Part shown: positions 25,081 to 34,323 of the stretch, one piece after another
Layout of the letters: every line of letters starts with the position of its first letter
How positions within the stretch are numbered: the stretch's first letter is position 1
Source of the DNA: Dasypus novemcinctus
Lineage: Eukaryota; Chordata; Mammalia; Cingulata; Dasypodidae
NCBI RefSeq assembly: GCF_030445035.2
Contig: NC_080682.1
Coordinates: 36,066,770-36,130,769 of the forward strand
Direction: 5' to 3'
DNA: 64,000 bases
Translations under genes and position numbers: made by a program
Notes under the pieces: model-generated
The model's input: only the letters and a program-made list of their open reading frames with translations
Told to the model about the DNA's origin: nothing
Databases searched by the model: none

Positions 25081-26939
25081 CAAATATACAAATTCAATAT
25101 TTCTTCACACAAATGCACAAATACACACCTGAAAGATTAAATAACATGCAGTTCATTACACAGTTAAAAATATTCCTGAAGTCTAAACTGGGACCTGAGG
25201 GATGTAACTTCTCTATTCTACACTGCATTGTGTTTCTTATTCCCATCTCTGGGATTTCACCCACACTCTTGCTCCTGCTGAGGGAAGCCTCGAGTCTTCC
25301 TCTCTTATGTCCTGTCTAGCTTTAAGGTGATGTGTTTGTCTTCCATTTCTTCAGTGCACAGTAATTTCAATGGCTATTTTTAAAATTTACTAGGCCTGCC
25401 CCTTATAAAAGGAAATGGAAACACATCTGATACTTCTTATACACTCCTCAGATTTGTAGCATCTGCTGAGCTTTTGAAATACTTGTTGTCTACTTAACTA
25501 AGGAAAGCGGGGGAAGTTCATTGGAGAAGAAACAGAGGAAGGTTAACTAAAATTGACCCTTTCCTCATTTGAACAGTCTTTTGAAAAAACTATTCCTCCC
25601 TGACCTGCGGTGGAGGGAGAAGAGGAATATTATGAAGGCTGCTGATGATTGTGATTCCAGACTGAACTGAAAGTGCAAGGTAGTGTTTGGTCCTTGGTTT
25701 GGCTGGAAAATGTGTGGGAATACAAATGGTCAAGATTGTAGCTTTTAAATGGATCAATGAGCCTGGTTAACAGGAATAGCAGGCATACTCTGACAATAGG
25801 TCCGTGCTCAAACCTGGAGCATGGGCTGCACTGCATTGCCTGTGACCCTACTGGTTGCAGTTTCCTGCCAATTGATAAAATATCCTGAATTTTATTGGTG
25901 CCCACTGTGCCTAGTAAATTATTAGTAACTTTGACAAGTGTAAAAGAAGTAGCAATCCTTAAGCATCTACATATGGAAATAAGAGAAATATCAAATAATC
26001 AAGCTATACAGAGACATACTTTTTATAAATACATGGAATAAAAATAGCCATGATAGTAAAGGTGAAAGCAGGCATTACAGAGGAAGGGAGACATGGAGGA
26101 AGACTGGTGATGGGTTGGTTGACAGCAGAGGGCAGGGTCAGAGGGAATAGGCAAAGTTGGAGACTATAGATATAATGAGATGATCATGAGAAACATTTGA
26201 ATACTGTTTTCCAAAGCTTCCTCATGTGTACTTCCGTTGTCCTTACAGCAGTCCTATGAGGCAGACCATGCAGTTATTGGGGGACTATGAGGCATTATAT
26301 TTAACAGCCTATTCGCTAGAGTTAATCACATACTGACAAAGATGCTGTGAGGAAGTCATGCAACTAATTCACTTGTGTTTCAGAAATTCCACACAATCGT
26401 AATACTCTAGTTAGCTCTTTGTGACTATTCAATGAGAAAAAGCCCTTTGTATGTTGTTCACAATTTGTAAGACCTACATTTTTGTTACCTATGGTTTCTT
26501 TTTAATTAATTGTGCTGCTGCAGAAATTGAGGTTGAGACAGTTGAGATGACAATGCCAGCAACTGACTTGGCTGGGACATCGTGGTAGGTTTGCTATATA
26601 TGGACCCATTGGTTTTCCCTGCAAATAGAAAGGGTTTCTGTGGAAAGAAACTGGTGTGGGTCCGACAGAATGCAGATAGCACTGAAAATGGAATAAGTAA
26701 AAAGAAGAGAACAGGAAATGAATAAGTAAGGGGAAGAGGGGCTTGTGAAGAAAGTTGAAAAATTTTTTACTGTAAGTTTCAGCTGTAAGTGCTGGCAGGG
26801 CATTAGATATATCATTTAGAGTTATGGCTTTCAAACTTTTTAAAAATTTTCTAATTTTTCTAACAGGAAATTACCCACCCTTAAAGAAATCATACTCAGA
26901 GGCAGAGGCATAAACAACTAATGCAAATAAAATCTAATT
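25081..26939. other. Intergenic DNA, nothing firmly assigned
   Basis: Slightly less AT-rich than elsewhere but without any supported gene. A short reversed MIR-like segment may lie at 26,215-26,300. The minus-strand frames at 25,630-25,905 and 26,502-26,834 show no domain or codon structure I recognise. Confidence 0.45.
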
Positions 26940-27130
26940 GTGCTTGAGGAGGGCTGAATCCCTGATGTTGCTACTCATCTCGTGACCCAACCTCACTCTG
27001 CAGATGAGGAAACTGAGGCTCAGAGATGCCAGTAACAAGCCCAAATAACAGACTAGGTTAGTGACACAATTTGGGGAAAAAATCCAGTTCTCATTTGCTG
27101 TCTTCTGAGCCTGTGTTCCTTACACTTCAC
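26940..27130 (-). repeat. MIR SINE relic
   Basis: The plus strand contains 'gatgaggaaactgaggctca' at 27,002 followed by a 'gccagtaacaagccc' block. This is the reverse complement of the well-conserved MIR core. It is one of the clearest old SINE cores in the window. Confidence 0.75.
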
Positions 27131-27469
27131 AAACCCTTTTCAAAAACATCTCTGTTTTTCATCTAGGGTAGAGGAAGGTGGGATTAAATTATATGAAAGT
27201 AATGACACTTCCACAGTCTTTTCTGGTCCTTCTCCATTTGTATAAGTGGTGGCACTGAGGGTTGGGGTTGGTCAAAAGCAAGTGAGTCCTCTCTGCGTTC
27301 AAAAAGTGATATAATCCAAATATCATTTAGAAGCTGAACTCTTTATAAATTTCCTCCCATGTGGCAACCAAAGAGTCTGCTAAAAAGCCACCAGAATTTT
27401 AAGCCAGGTTCTCATTGTAGCTTCTCTTCCTGGTTGCAGTGGTAATTCACCTGCAACACCTGCTATAGA

Positions 27470-27680
27470 TTAGAGTAGTTAAGAATTCATGCTGTTCAAT
27501 TAATGTACCAGTGTCATAGCATATTAAGTGCATAATACTAGATGAGGCATTTAATTTCTTGAGACCTCTGTTTTCTCTTTAAAATGGAAGTAGTAACAAT
27601 TCTTATCCCATAAGGGATCATGAGTGTTAAATGAGATAAAACATGTTAACTTGAGTGTCCAGCAACATAGTTATTGAACT
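27470..27680 (+). repeat. MIR SINE relic
   Basis: The forward MIR order is seen: 'ttaatttcttgagacctctg', 'ttaaaatggaagtagtaaca', then 'gttaaatgagataaaacatg'. Diverged but in the correct order. Confidence 0.65.
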
Positions 27681-28094
27681 TAAAAGATAATTAATTGTCT
27701 AATTGTCATAATTTTAATTCTCCAGAATCCTATGTTCCATTTAGTGAACAGTGGCTACTGAAAAGAATGGGCTGTTTCGGGTTCATGAAGAGGGATAGAA
27801 TTAGTTATATTGGAGATCTGGGTCTTTGCTGGAGTATTATAATTGGTAATCTTTATAACTGAGAAACATATTACCCAGGAAATATGTAATCATTAGTTTT
27901 TGGTGTATTTTGACTATTTAATATTTTAATTACAAAAAATTACAATATTACAAAAGAATTACAAATTGTTTGGAAAAAAAGCACAGGAAGAAGAATGAAC
28001 TTCACCCATTATCCTATTTTGAAGATAAAATGGGATAATGATTATATCATTCTTAGCACAATGTTTGGTATATAATAAACTCACAACATAATTT

Positions 28095-28297
28095 CTTGAG
28101 AAGCAATATTGATGTTTATGGACACTAATTCTGTAGTCAGATATGATAGTCCATTCAGGCTTTACCACTCACCAGCTGAATAACTTTGCTAAGTTTCTTA
28201 AATGCTCTAAGTCTTAGTTTCCTCATGTAAACTAGAGCTAATTATATGGTTAGTCTAGTGCCTAGAACAAGGCAGATGCTCAATAATAGTTAACTGC
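28095..28297 (+). repeat. MIR SINE relic
   Basis: The forward MIR order is clear: 'accactcaccagctgaataa', then 'cttagtttcctcatg', then 'tagtgcctagaacaaggcag' and 'tgctcaataatag'. It lies about 300 bp upstream of the olfactory receptor pseudogene. Confidence 0.75.
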
Positions 28298-29423
28298 TAA
28301 TAATAGCATTTATAAAGGGAGAAAATGGGAAGGAGAAATGTGTTTTACATGAAGAATCATCTGAAAAATAGAAGATAAAATATAAGGTGAAAACTTTGCA
28401 TTAATGAATTATATTTTTGTATTTTAAGCTCCTTAGCATGTATTAAAAACTAAAGACTTGGATAATGAATATGTGAATGAATGAATGAAAGAATAAAAGT
28501 TTTTAAAAAATCATTTTATTGAATTTTCAGAAAGAAATTAAGTCAAATAATCATTAATTGTAAATTATATGTTGCTTTTTTAAAAGTTTTTCCAACTTTC
28601 ATCTGGAGCTCATAAATGGGAATCAAAACAATGTGATAGAATTCATTCTTTCAGGTATTACAAAAAACCAGGAGTGTGGAAATATTCTCTGCTTTGTTTC
28701 TAATCATGTATGTGGCCACAGTGATGGGAAACCTGCTCGTTGTGGTAACTATGATCACAAGTCGGAGTCTGAGATCACCTGTGTATTTTTTCCTGACTTG
28801 CTTTTTTCTCATAGAAGTCCCCAACTCTTCTGTCATTGCCCCAAGATGACTGTTGGCTCTCTCTTTCAGAGCACTACCATCTCCCTGGAAGGCTGTATGA
28901 CCCAGCTCTTTACAGAACATTTATTTGTTAGTGTGGGGATTATCCTTCTCATGCTATGGCCTATGACTGCTACGTGGCCATATGTAAGCCCCTGCACTAC
29001 CAGACCATCATGAGTCCTCAGATGTGCTGTCTGCTGCTGGGGGCAGCCTGGGTGGGAGGAACTATGCACGCAAAGGTACAGCTCCTGTTTATGTACCAAA
29101 TACCCTTTTGTAGCCCCAACATCATTGGTCACTTTATATGTGATTTGTTTCCATTGTTGAAACTGGCCTTCATGAATACCCACATCCTGGGACTCCTTGT
29201 CATCCTCAACAGTGGGGTGATGTGTGTGACCATCTTCTCTGTGCTCATTGACTCCTATGTGGTCATCCTCTGCTCCCTGAGGTCTTGCAGCTCTGAAAGG
29301 TGGCACAAAGCTCTCTCCACCTGTGGCTCACACCTCATCATGGTTGACTTGTTCTTTGTGCCATGTATCTTCCTGTACATGTGGCCTATTGCCACTTACC
29401 CCATAGACAAGGCAATGATAGTG

Positions 29424-29429
29424 ATCTTC
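29424..29429. repeat. Left 6 bp target-site duplication of the solo LTR
   Basis: The sequence 'atcttc' here is repeated exactly at 29,940-29,945 on the other side of the LTR. Six base pairs is the duplication length of betaretrovirus-type integrases. Confidence 0.9.
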
Positions 29430-29939
29430 TGTTGGAGATTTGGACCTGAAGGGTATCAGGAATGAAAGAAAGAGAAAAGGGAGAAGGAAACAAAGAGAAA
29501 GAACGAGAGAGCTGGGATCAGGGGGTCTGCGAGTAATGACTCCTCAGACAATTTTATTGTTTACTAGGGGCTCTCTATATACCCCAGTGTATGTGCCAAG
29601 AAGCAGGCATACGTAGCCTATGTTCCAATAAGCATAAACACATAGCTTACGTGACATCAAGCGGCAACACATATTAACTATCAGCATTACCCATAGTCTA
29701 AGGAATTTAAAAAAATCTTATCTCAAGATACAAAGTCTAAGTGTTCTATTCACTACAAAAGGTATGTGCTCATCTTTTCTTTCAGTTTTTAACAGCTTCA
29801 TCCCATCAGCCAGGAACTCTTAATTACCGGAACTCTTAATTACCACATTCCTTAGGTTGCAAGAGGATCCATGGAGACAGCACTAGCATGGAGACAGCAT
29901 GTCTCTTCTTGAGAGGCCACTGTGCCTCCATTTCCAACA
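29430..29939 (-). mobile_element. Solo LTR of a class II (ERVK-like) endogenous retrovirus
   Basis: 510 bp bounded by 'tgttggaga' and 'tttccaaca', an inverted TG...CA pair, with exact 6 bp 'atcttc' flanks. On the minus strand an AATAAA-type signal (plus-strand 'ttttattg' at 29,552) precedes a pyrimidine-rich U5-like end, so the LTR probably reads minus. An internal direct repeat 'ggaactcttaattacc' occurs near 29,813 and 29,829. No internal proviral sequence is left, so it arose by recombination between two LTRs. A fragment of the same family lies at 11,380-11,499. Confidence 0.9.
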
Positions 29940-29945
29940 ATCTTC
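29940..29945. repeat. Right 6 bp target-site duplication of the solo LTR
   Basis: The sequence 'atcttc', identical to 29,424-29,429, marks the right integration boundary. The receptor frame resumes immediately after it. Confidence 0.9.
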
Positions 29946-30109
29946 ACCACTGTAGAACCCATGTTAAATCCCTTAATCTACACTCTGAGGAATACAGAGG
30001 TGAAAAATGACATGAGAAAACTTTGGATGAAGCAAGAGGCCTTGGTTGGTAAGTAACTGTTATGTGTTCCCCATAAAGATAATTTATTCTGTCAGAAATG
30101 CGGGAGAAG

Positions 30110-30540
30110 TAAAACTGTCCATTCTCTGCTAGCAGCCAGGGTGATCTTTTGAAAATATCAATCCGATTTATGATTTAAGGTCTTTAAATTTAAGGAATTA
30201 TAATACTCTCTTGCTTTATTCCCTTCCTTGGCTCACTGTTGCATTTACTAGATCCTTGCTTTGTCTTGTATTTCCTTCATTAATCTGATTACTGCCTCTA
30301 CCTCTCTAATCACATCTTGAGCTCTTCAGCCCCTCTTTCTTTATGCACCAGCCATGTTTTTATTTCACCTGTCCTCCGAGTTAGCCAAGCTCTTTCAGTT
30401 CTCAGCGACTTTTTGTCTCCTCATCTCTCTGCCTGAGTTGACTTTGGCTGCTTTATCTTTCTCTACAGGCTAAAATTCTGTGAGGGAAAGATTTTGTTTT
30501 ATTTATGCTTGGCACCTATTAGGTTTTTGTTGAATAATTA
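30110..30540 (+). repeat. L2/old LINE 3' end relic
   Basis: Pyrimidine-rich L2-like text ('cctccgagttagccaagctc', 'tctgtgagggaaagattttg', 'cttggcacctattaggtttt', 'gttgaataatt') in forward order. This corresponds to the L2 terminal region also seen at 16,790-17,055. Confidence 0.6.
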
Positions 30541-31464
30541 TAGAATTCTATAACAGGTAACATTTCAAGCTGAATTGGAATTTTGTTGAGCTTTATTCAT
30601 GAAAAATAACCAAATGTATTAATCAGTAAGATTAATAATAATGAAATTAATAATTGCTCAGTATGATCAGAAGGAAGGCTTCATATAATGCATATTCTGG
30701 ATAGAGAAAATACACAGGAAAATTCTTCAGTAACTGCCATATTTTCAAGGAATTATTAAAGATCAGAGTGGATAGAAAATAATCATCTGGATAGATTGGC
30801 AAAATTGGGTCAAATCATGTAGAGTTGATCCATCTAAGTCATAGCCTCCCGGAATCCCCAAAGAGCACACATTGTGTTACTATATTTTCAAAATCACTCA
30901 AAGTCAAAAATTACTTCAATGGTTCAAATGGACTTTAACTTTTTTGGTATAGAGGTATAATATGGTGTGAGAACCTTGTATTTTTCTTTTGGCTTTCAGT
31001 TATAGAATAATCTTTACATTATATTCATAAAATACTTCAGAGTAAAGTACTCATGTTAATTGTACATTTTTTATTTTTTTCCCTATTTATCCTCAACACC
31101 ATAGAAAAATATCATAATAATGTGATTAGCTAAATCTTTATGACAGTGTTAGGTTGATGTTTATTTTTTTATAATCACATGATGTAAATCCTGGGAGGGA
31201 TCTTAAAGTAAGGCCCTTAACTTTAAATATGTATAATATGTGAGATTGAATAACTTGATCACTGTCAATCAACAAAAAAAAATAACAATACCAAATTTAG
31301 TTTTATGCTTCCTAATACATAGTTGAGAGTTTTTTTTTTGATTGTCATCTTATAAATTAAGATCACTTTCCAGTTAATTCACTCATTTCCTGGAAGTGAC
31401 TAAAATTAGTTCACTTTGAATGGCAACTGCCTTTTTCACTAAATACATTTTAGCTGGTAAGGTC
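30541..31464. other. AT-rich intergenic DNA
   Basis: Nothing recognisable. No open frame of note on either strand. Confidence 0.55.
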
Positions 31465-31587
31465 TGGAAATTTTTATTTTTGTTTTCTTTTTTAGGTACC
31501 AGTGCTGTGGATTGAACTCCAGATCTCATATGTGGGAAACCTGAAGTCTGCACTCAACCACTCAACCACATCAGCTCCCCTCAGCTG
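31465..31587 (-). mobile_element. DAS-type short SINE
   Basis: Minus-strand SINE: T-rich left end, then 'ggtaccagtgctgtggattg' (reversed B-box region), 'catatgtgggaaacctgaag' and 'aaccacatcagctcccctc' (reversed A-box and head). tRNA-derived but too diverged to fold as a tRNA. Confidence 0.75.
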
Positions 31588-31712
31588 TTTTTTTGTTTGT
31601 TTGTTTGCTTCTTGTTTGTGTGTGTGTGTATGTGTGTTTGTGTGTGTTTACCAGATACTAGGGACCAAATCCAGGACGTCCCATGTGGGAAGAAGCACAT
31701 CCATCCCCTACA
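31588..31712 (-). mobile_element. Second DAS-type SINE with GT-rich tail, adjacent to the first
   Basis: Begins with T-rich and TG-repeat sequence (31,588-31,650), the reverse complement of an A/CA-rich SINE tail. It continues with 'accagatactagggaccaaa', 'cccatgtgggaagaagcaca' and a short head. Same orientation as the SINE immediately to its left. Confidence 0.7.
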
Positions 31713-31910
31713 CTTTTATTTTTGATACAATCTTTGGTTGCTGATTTATGTTAATAAATTCTGTTAATAATATTGCAAGATATACATATATATGTATGTG
31801 TAATATTCCAAGATGACAAAATGGGACTTGATAAAATTTCATCTGAATTATGATTCCCACACTGCAAAATGAAAATAAAATTGAAATCATTTAACTTGAT
31901 AGAGGGGTAT

Positions 31911-32291
31911 TGTTAGGGATTGAATAATGTCTCCCTGGCCTGTGGGTGTGAAGCAATTTGTAATTAGGACCTTTGAAGAATTTAAGCTGTGCTCAAATTG
32001 CATGAGGGCAGGCCTTAATCCAACATGATTAAAGTTCTTATAAGCAAGGAAACTGAACAGACAGAGAAACTACAGGAAGCAGCCAGACACTGTAAGACAA
32101 TAAACATGAAAAAGAAAGAAGATGCCACCATGTGCATTGTCATAAGACAGAAAAGCCAAGGAGCCCCAAAGACTGTTTGCCAGTCAGAAGGAGGTAGCAG
32201 GCCTTCCAGACTCTGAAACTGAGCCAAAAATTCCTGTTGTTAAGTCAATTCATTGCATAGTATTTGTTTTAGCATCTGGGAAACTAAAACA
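31911..32291 (+). repeat. MaLR/MLT1-type LTR relic
   Basis: Starts 'tgttagggattgaataatgt' and ends 'ggaaactaaaaca'. Inside it has the order typical of this LTR group: 'ggccttaatccaacatgatt', 'gttcttataagcaaggaaac', a middle 'agccaaggagcccc' segment and a terminal 'cctgttgttaagtca' segment. TG...CA ends are present but flanking duplications are not clear. The subfamily was assigned by eye only. Confidence 0.6.
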
Positions 32292-32567
32292 GCTGTCTTT
32301 CAGAAACAGAAAATGTCAAATAACTGTTAAAGAACCACTAAATTCAGGTACAAGACAAGACCATCTTCTATCACTGCTATTATTTTATATTGCACTGAGT
32401 ATCCTATTGCTGTTTTCTCAACCTCAAATACTTACAGAGGCCAGGCAGGTAAAACAAATGAGTGAAGATATTTAAGGGGTGGTGGGAATATGATCTCTGG
32501 AAAGGGAACAAACTCTGCTGTCATTAAGCATCCACCACTACTCACCTATATCTGTTGTTGCCTTATG

Positions 32568-32573
32568 AAAATG
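32568..32573. repeat. Left 6 bp target-site duplication of the 4.7 kb retroviral element
   Basis: The sequence 'aaaatg' abuts the left LTR and is repeated exactly at 37,281-37,286. This defines the integration limits. Confidence 0.93.
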
Positions 32574-32910
32574 TGCGGCGGCTTGCTCGGTAGGTAGAGG
32601 TGGGGTCTGGCTGTGGACGAGGGGTCGGTCCAGCTCTGGACAAGGGGTCGGTCCCACTTGGGACGAGGGGTCGGTCCGGCAGCAGACGAGGGATCGGTCT
32701 CACAGGGGTTGCGCAGTTCGGCTGACGGGGTCGCCTGGTGAAGCCGGCGACGAAGGGGTCGCCGGGAGAAGCAGGCGACGAAGGGGTCGCCGGGAGAAGC
32801 AGGCGACGAACTGGGGACAAGGGAGGCCAGGCCCTTGTCGGGGGCTCTTAGGACTGGAGGGCGCACGGCAGAAGAACTACCGCGGAGACAAGGTAAACAC
32901 GCAAGTCCAC

Positions 32911-32916
32911 TTTATT
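32911..32916 (-). terminator. LTR polyadenylation signal AATAAA
   Basis: The plus strand reads tttatt, giving AATAAA on the coding strand, followed by the GT-rich 'gtggacttgcgtgttta'. It lies only about 16 bases downstream of the TATA box, so R must be very short. The equivalent in the other LTR is 36,686-36,691. Confidence 0.8.
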
Positions 32917-32932
32917 GAGGGAGAGGCAACAG

Positions 32933-32939
32933 TTTTATA
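32933..32939 (-). promoter_or_regulatory. LTR TATA box
   Basis: The minus strand reads TATAAAA, preceded by a GC-rich U3. It is the probable core promoter of the provirus. The copy in the 5' LTR, at 36,708-36,714, is the one that would drive the genomic transcript. Confidence 0.75.
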
Positions 32940-33336
32940 GGGGCTGGGGAAGGCTGATTGGTCGAAGCCACGCGCTGTTCTGATTGGTTGCCGGCGAAAG
33001 GTCAGTGGGCGGTACTGGAAGGGGGAGGGGTGGTGGTTAGGGATTGGCTGTCGCTGTTGCTGGGGGAAGGGGCAGGGTTTAGGGATTGGTGGCTGCTGTT
33101 GCTGGGGTGGAGGGCAGACTTGAGTTTCCTGCCCACGCCTGGCTGTTGCTGCTGTCGGGGGAGGGGAAAAGGGCAGACTGGAATTTTCCGCCCTGCGCCT
33201 GTGCAGGGAGAAAGAAGAAGAAGGGTACTGCCCCACAGGCATCGTGTGGCACCACCCAGGAGGAGGGGCGGCCGCGGAAGCATGGCTGCAAAGAAGGGGA
33301 GACCCGAGGGCACTCTACTCCCATGCCGAGCTTCCT

Positions 33337-33870
33337 TCAGGGGTGGCGGTGAGTCTGACCAGCCACCCTATTATGGGGGCAGCGGCTTGGCCTACCGCGG
33401 CCGCTCCCCTGCCAGGCCAGCAAACCACGCTTCAGCCCGAGGGGTGACCGCATTTCCCCCTTCTTTTCAAATAAGGGCCAGGATGGCAGCAGTAGCAAGT
33501 AGCCGAGGCCCAAGAGGCAGCAAGCAATGAGGGAAGTGGGGCTGAAGAGGGAGGTGATTATGACGGGGATACAATTGTACAATTTGGGGGGCGGTATCTT
33601 ACTGTTGCAAGCAAGGGTGGCCAATGTCCAATTCTCGTTGATCTCGGTGGCTATAAGGTCCATCTGCTTGTTAAAAGTCCAGGATGACAGCGTGTTACAG
33701 GTAGTTGATCTCTCCTTGGCAGCGAAGACATTGTAGGAGAGGATTACTTTTTCCTGCCAGAGGCTTACTGTCCAATTAAAAGGCTGATGGCTGGGGTTGG
33801 TGAGTGCAATGGGGAGTGTGAGGAAAAGAAGGGTGACGGTTTTGGACAAGAGGAGGCTTGATGAAGTCAT
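33337..33870 (-). CDS. Small membrane glycoprotein-like ORF of the retroviral element, running into the 3' LTR
   Basis: A 177-codon open frame from the ATG at 33,870. I do not recognise the family. Visible features are a hydrophobic N-terminus like a signal peptide (residues about 4-23), two N-glycosylation sequons of the form NWT (residues about 32 and 80), a few cysteines between them, a long hydrophobic stretch (about 101-134) and a basic tail. The last 38 or so codons are U3 sequence. Its ATG shares a base with the stop of the preceding ORF (TAATG), suggesting coupled translation. It is far shorter than a full retroviral envelope. It could be a collapsed env or an accessory gene. The longer in-frame extension upstream to 33,957 has no supporting context. 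Confidence 0.55.
   Translation of the reverse strand: MTSSSLLLSKTVTLLFLTLPIALTNPSHQPFNWTVSLWQEKVILSYNVFAAKERSTTCNTLSSWTFNKQMDLIATEINENWTLATLACNSKIPPPKLYNCIPVIITSLFSPTSLIACCLLGLGYLLLLPSWPLFEKKGEMRSPLGLKRGLLAWQGSGRGRPSRCPHNRVAGQTHRHP
33453..33468 (-). other. Polypurine tract
   Basis: A 16-base all-purine run on the minus strand (plus strand 'tttcccccttcttttc') directly abuts the 3' LTR. This is the expected plus-strand primer site for reverse transcription. Confidence 0.9.
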
Positions 33871-34067
33871 TATGGGAGGAAGATAAGGAGTAAAGCATAA
33901 AAGAGGATAATAAACAGAAAGGCGATGGAGAGTAGAATTCGTTGGCCGAGGTTCCAATCTTCTGGGGCGGTAGCGGCTAGACAGATGGCGGAAAATATTA
34001 TCAAGAAAGCAAAGGTTATGAGGAAGAAATAAAGTATTAAAGGCTGTGGGGGAAGTGAGAAGATCAT
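33870..34067 (-). CDS. Small two-helix membrane peptide ORF b of the retroviral element
   Basis: A 65-codon ORF from ATG at 34,067 to TAA at 33,870. Predicted by eye: a hydrophobic helix (residues about 10-31), a short polar loop holding a 'DWNLGQR' motif, and a second helix (about 45-63). The same arrangement and nearly the same loop occur in the upstream frame at 34,132-34,323, so the two are diverged tandem duplicates. Its stop overlaps the next start as TAATG. The function is unknown. Small viral membrane proteins (channel-like or accessory) are one possibility, and the sequence alone does not decide. Confidence 0.5.
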   Translation of the reverse strand: MIFSLPPQPLILYFFLITFAFLIIFSAICLAATAPEDWNLGQRILLSIAFLFIILFYALLLIFLP

Positions 34068-34131
34068 TTAGAGGATAGGGTTGAGAATGGTATGTTTAAG
34101 ACAGAAGCTTTGTGGTTTGTAGGAGACTGCT

Positions 34132-34323
34132 TTATAAACGAAGGAGAATGAGGGCAGTAAATATAGTAACGATAGATAGGAAGATGACAGTGAGGAGGAG
34201 TCTTTGTTTAAGGTTCCAATCGTCCGGCGCAACAGTGGCTAGGCCGATAGCGAGGGGTGTTGCTAAATAGACAATGGCTGCAAAGACAAAATCATCTTCT
34301 GTTTCCTTAAGAATAACTTTTCT
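34132..34323 (-). CDS. Small two-helix membrane peptide frame a, no start codon of its own
   Basis: Open frame of about 63 codons ending at TAA 34,132-34,134. It has a hydrophobic helix, a loop with 'DWNLKQR' and a second helix, paralogous to ORF b. There is no ATG in the frame between the upstream stop (34,324-34,326) and the conserved part. A strong splice acceptor lies at 34,278, inside the frame. In the expected subgenomic RNA the acceptor phase matches a leader reading frame that has an ATG at 35,652. I infer expression by splicing; unspliced translation is unlikely. Confidence 0.45.
   Translation of the reverse strand, partial: RKVILKETEDDFVFAAIVYLATPLAIGLATVAPDDWNLKQRLLLTVIFLSIVTIFTALILLRL
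34278..34290 (-). promoter_or_regulatory. Candidate splice acceptor for subgenomic RNA
   Basis: The minus strand reads 'ttttgtctttgcag' immediately before the conserved part of frame a: a pyrimidine-rich run and a CAG, a good acceptor. The intron would run from 35,453 to 34,278 (1,176 bases) and remove gag and the AT-rich middle. Confidence 0.5.

Larger units (their letters stand above)
28612..30056 (+). pseudogene. Olfactory receptor pseudogene, family 4-like, split by a solo LTR
   Basis: Relic of a single-exon class II olfactory receptor, an odorant-binding seven-helix G-protein-coupled receptor of the sensory neuron membrane. Visible landmarks in order are 'VIEFIL' at the N-terminus, a TM1 'MGNLLVV' region (28,706 on), '[10 protein letters not shown]', the '[15 protein letters not shown]' motif after TM3 (28,956), '[10 protein letters not shown]' before TM6, and '[12 protein letters not shown]' in TM7 (about 29,960). 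The expected start codon position, 28,612, is ATA. At least three frameshifts lie between 28,640 and 28,956, and the DRY arginine is Cys. A 510 bp LTR sits between TM6 and TM7. The reading frame is otherwise preserved across the insertion, to a stop at 30,054. It resembles human family 4 receptors, but the subfamily is not determined. Confidence 0.93.
32574..33452 (-). mobile_element. 3' LTR of betaretrovirus-like endogenous element
   Basis: 879 bp, GC-rich, with TG...CA ends on both strands ('tgcggcggc' left, 'gtgaccgca' right). It is the downstream LTR because the element reads on the minus strand. It carries a TATA box at 32,933-32,939 and a polyadenylation signal at 32,911-32,916 (both read on minus). 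It also carries U5 tandem repeats of about 30 bp ('gaggggtcggtcc' units) and 27 bp ('gcaggcgacgaaggggtcgc' units). It matches the other LTR apart from scattered substitutions and block differences, so the insertion is fairly recent compared with the surrounding repeats. Confidence 0.93.

Noticed and set aside
29430-29939. Solo LTR as a relative of the 32.6/36.3 kb LTRs
   Set aside because: Beyond the 6 bp target duplication and TG/CA ends, I see no shared sequence. It is a different family.
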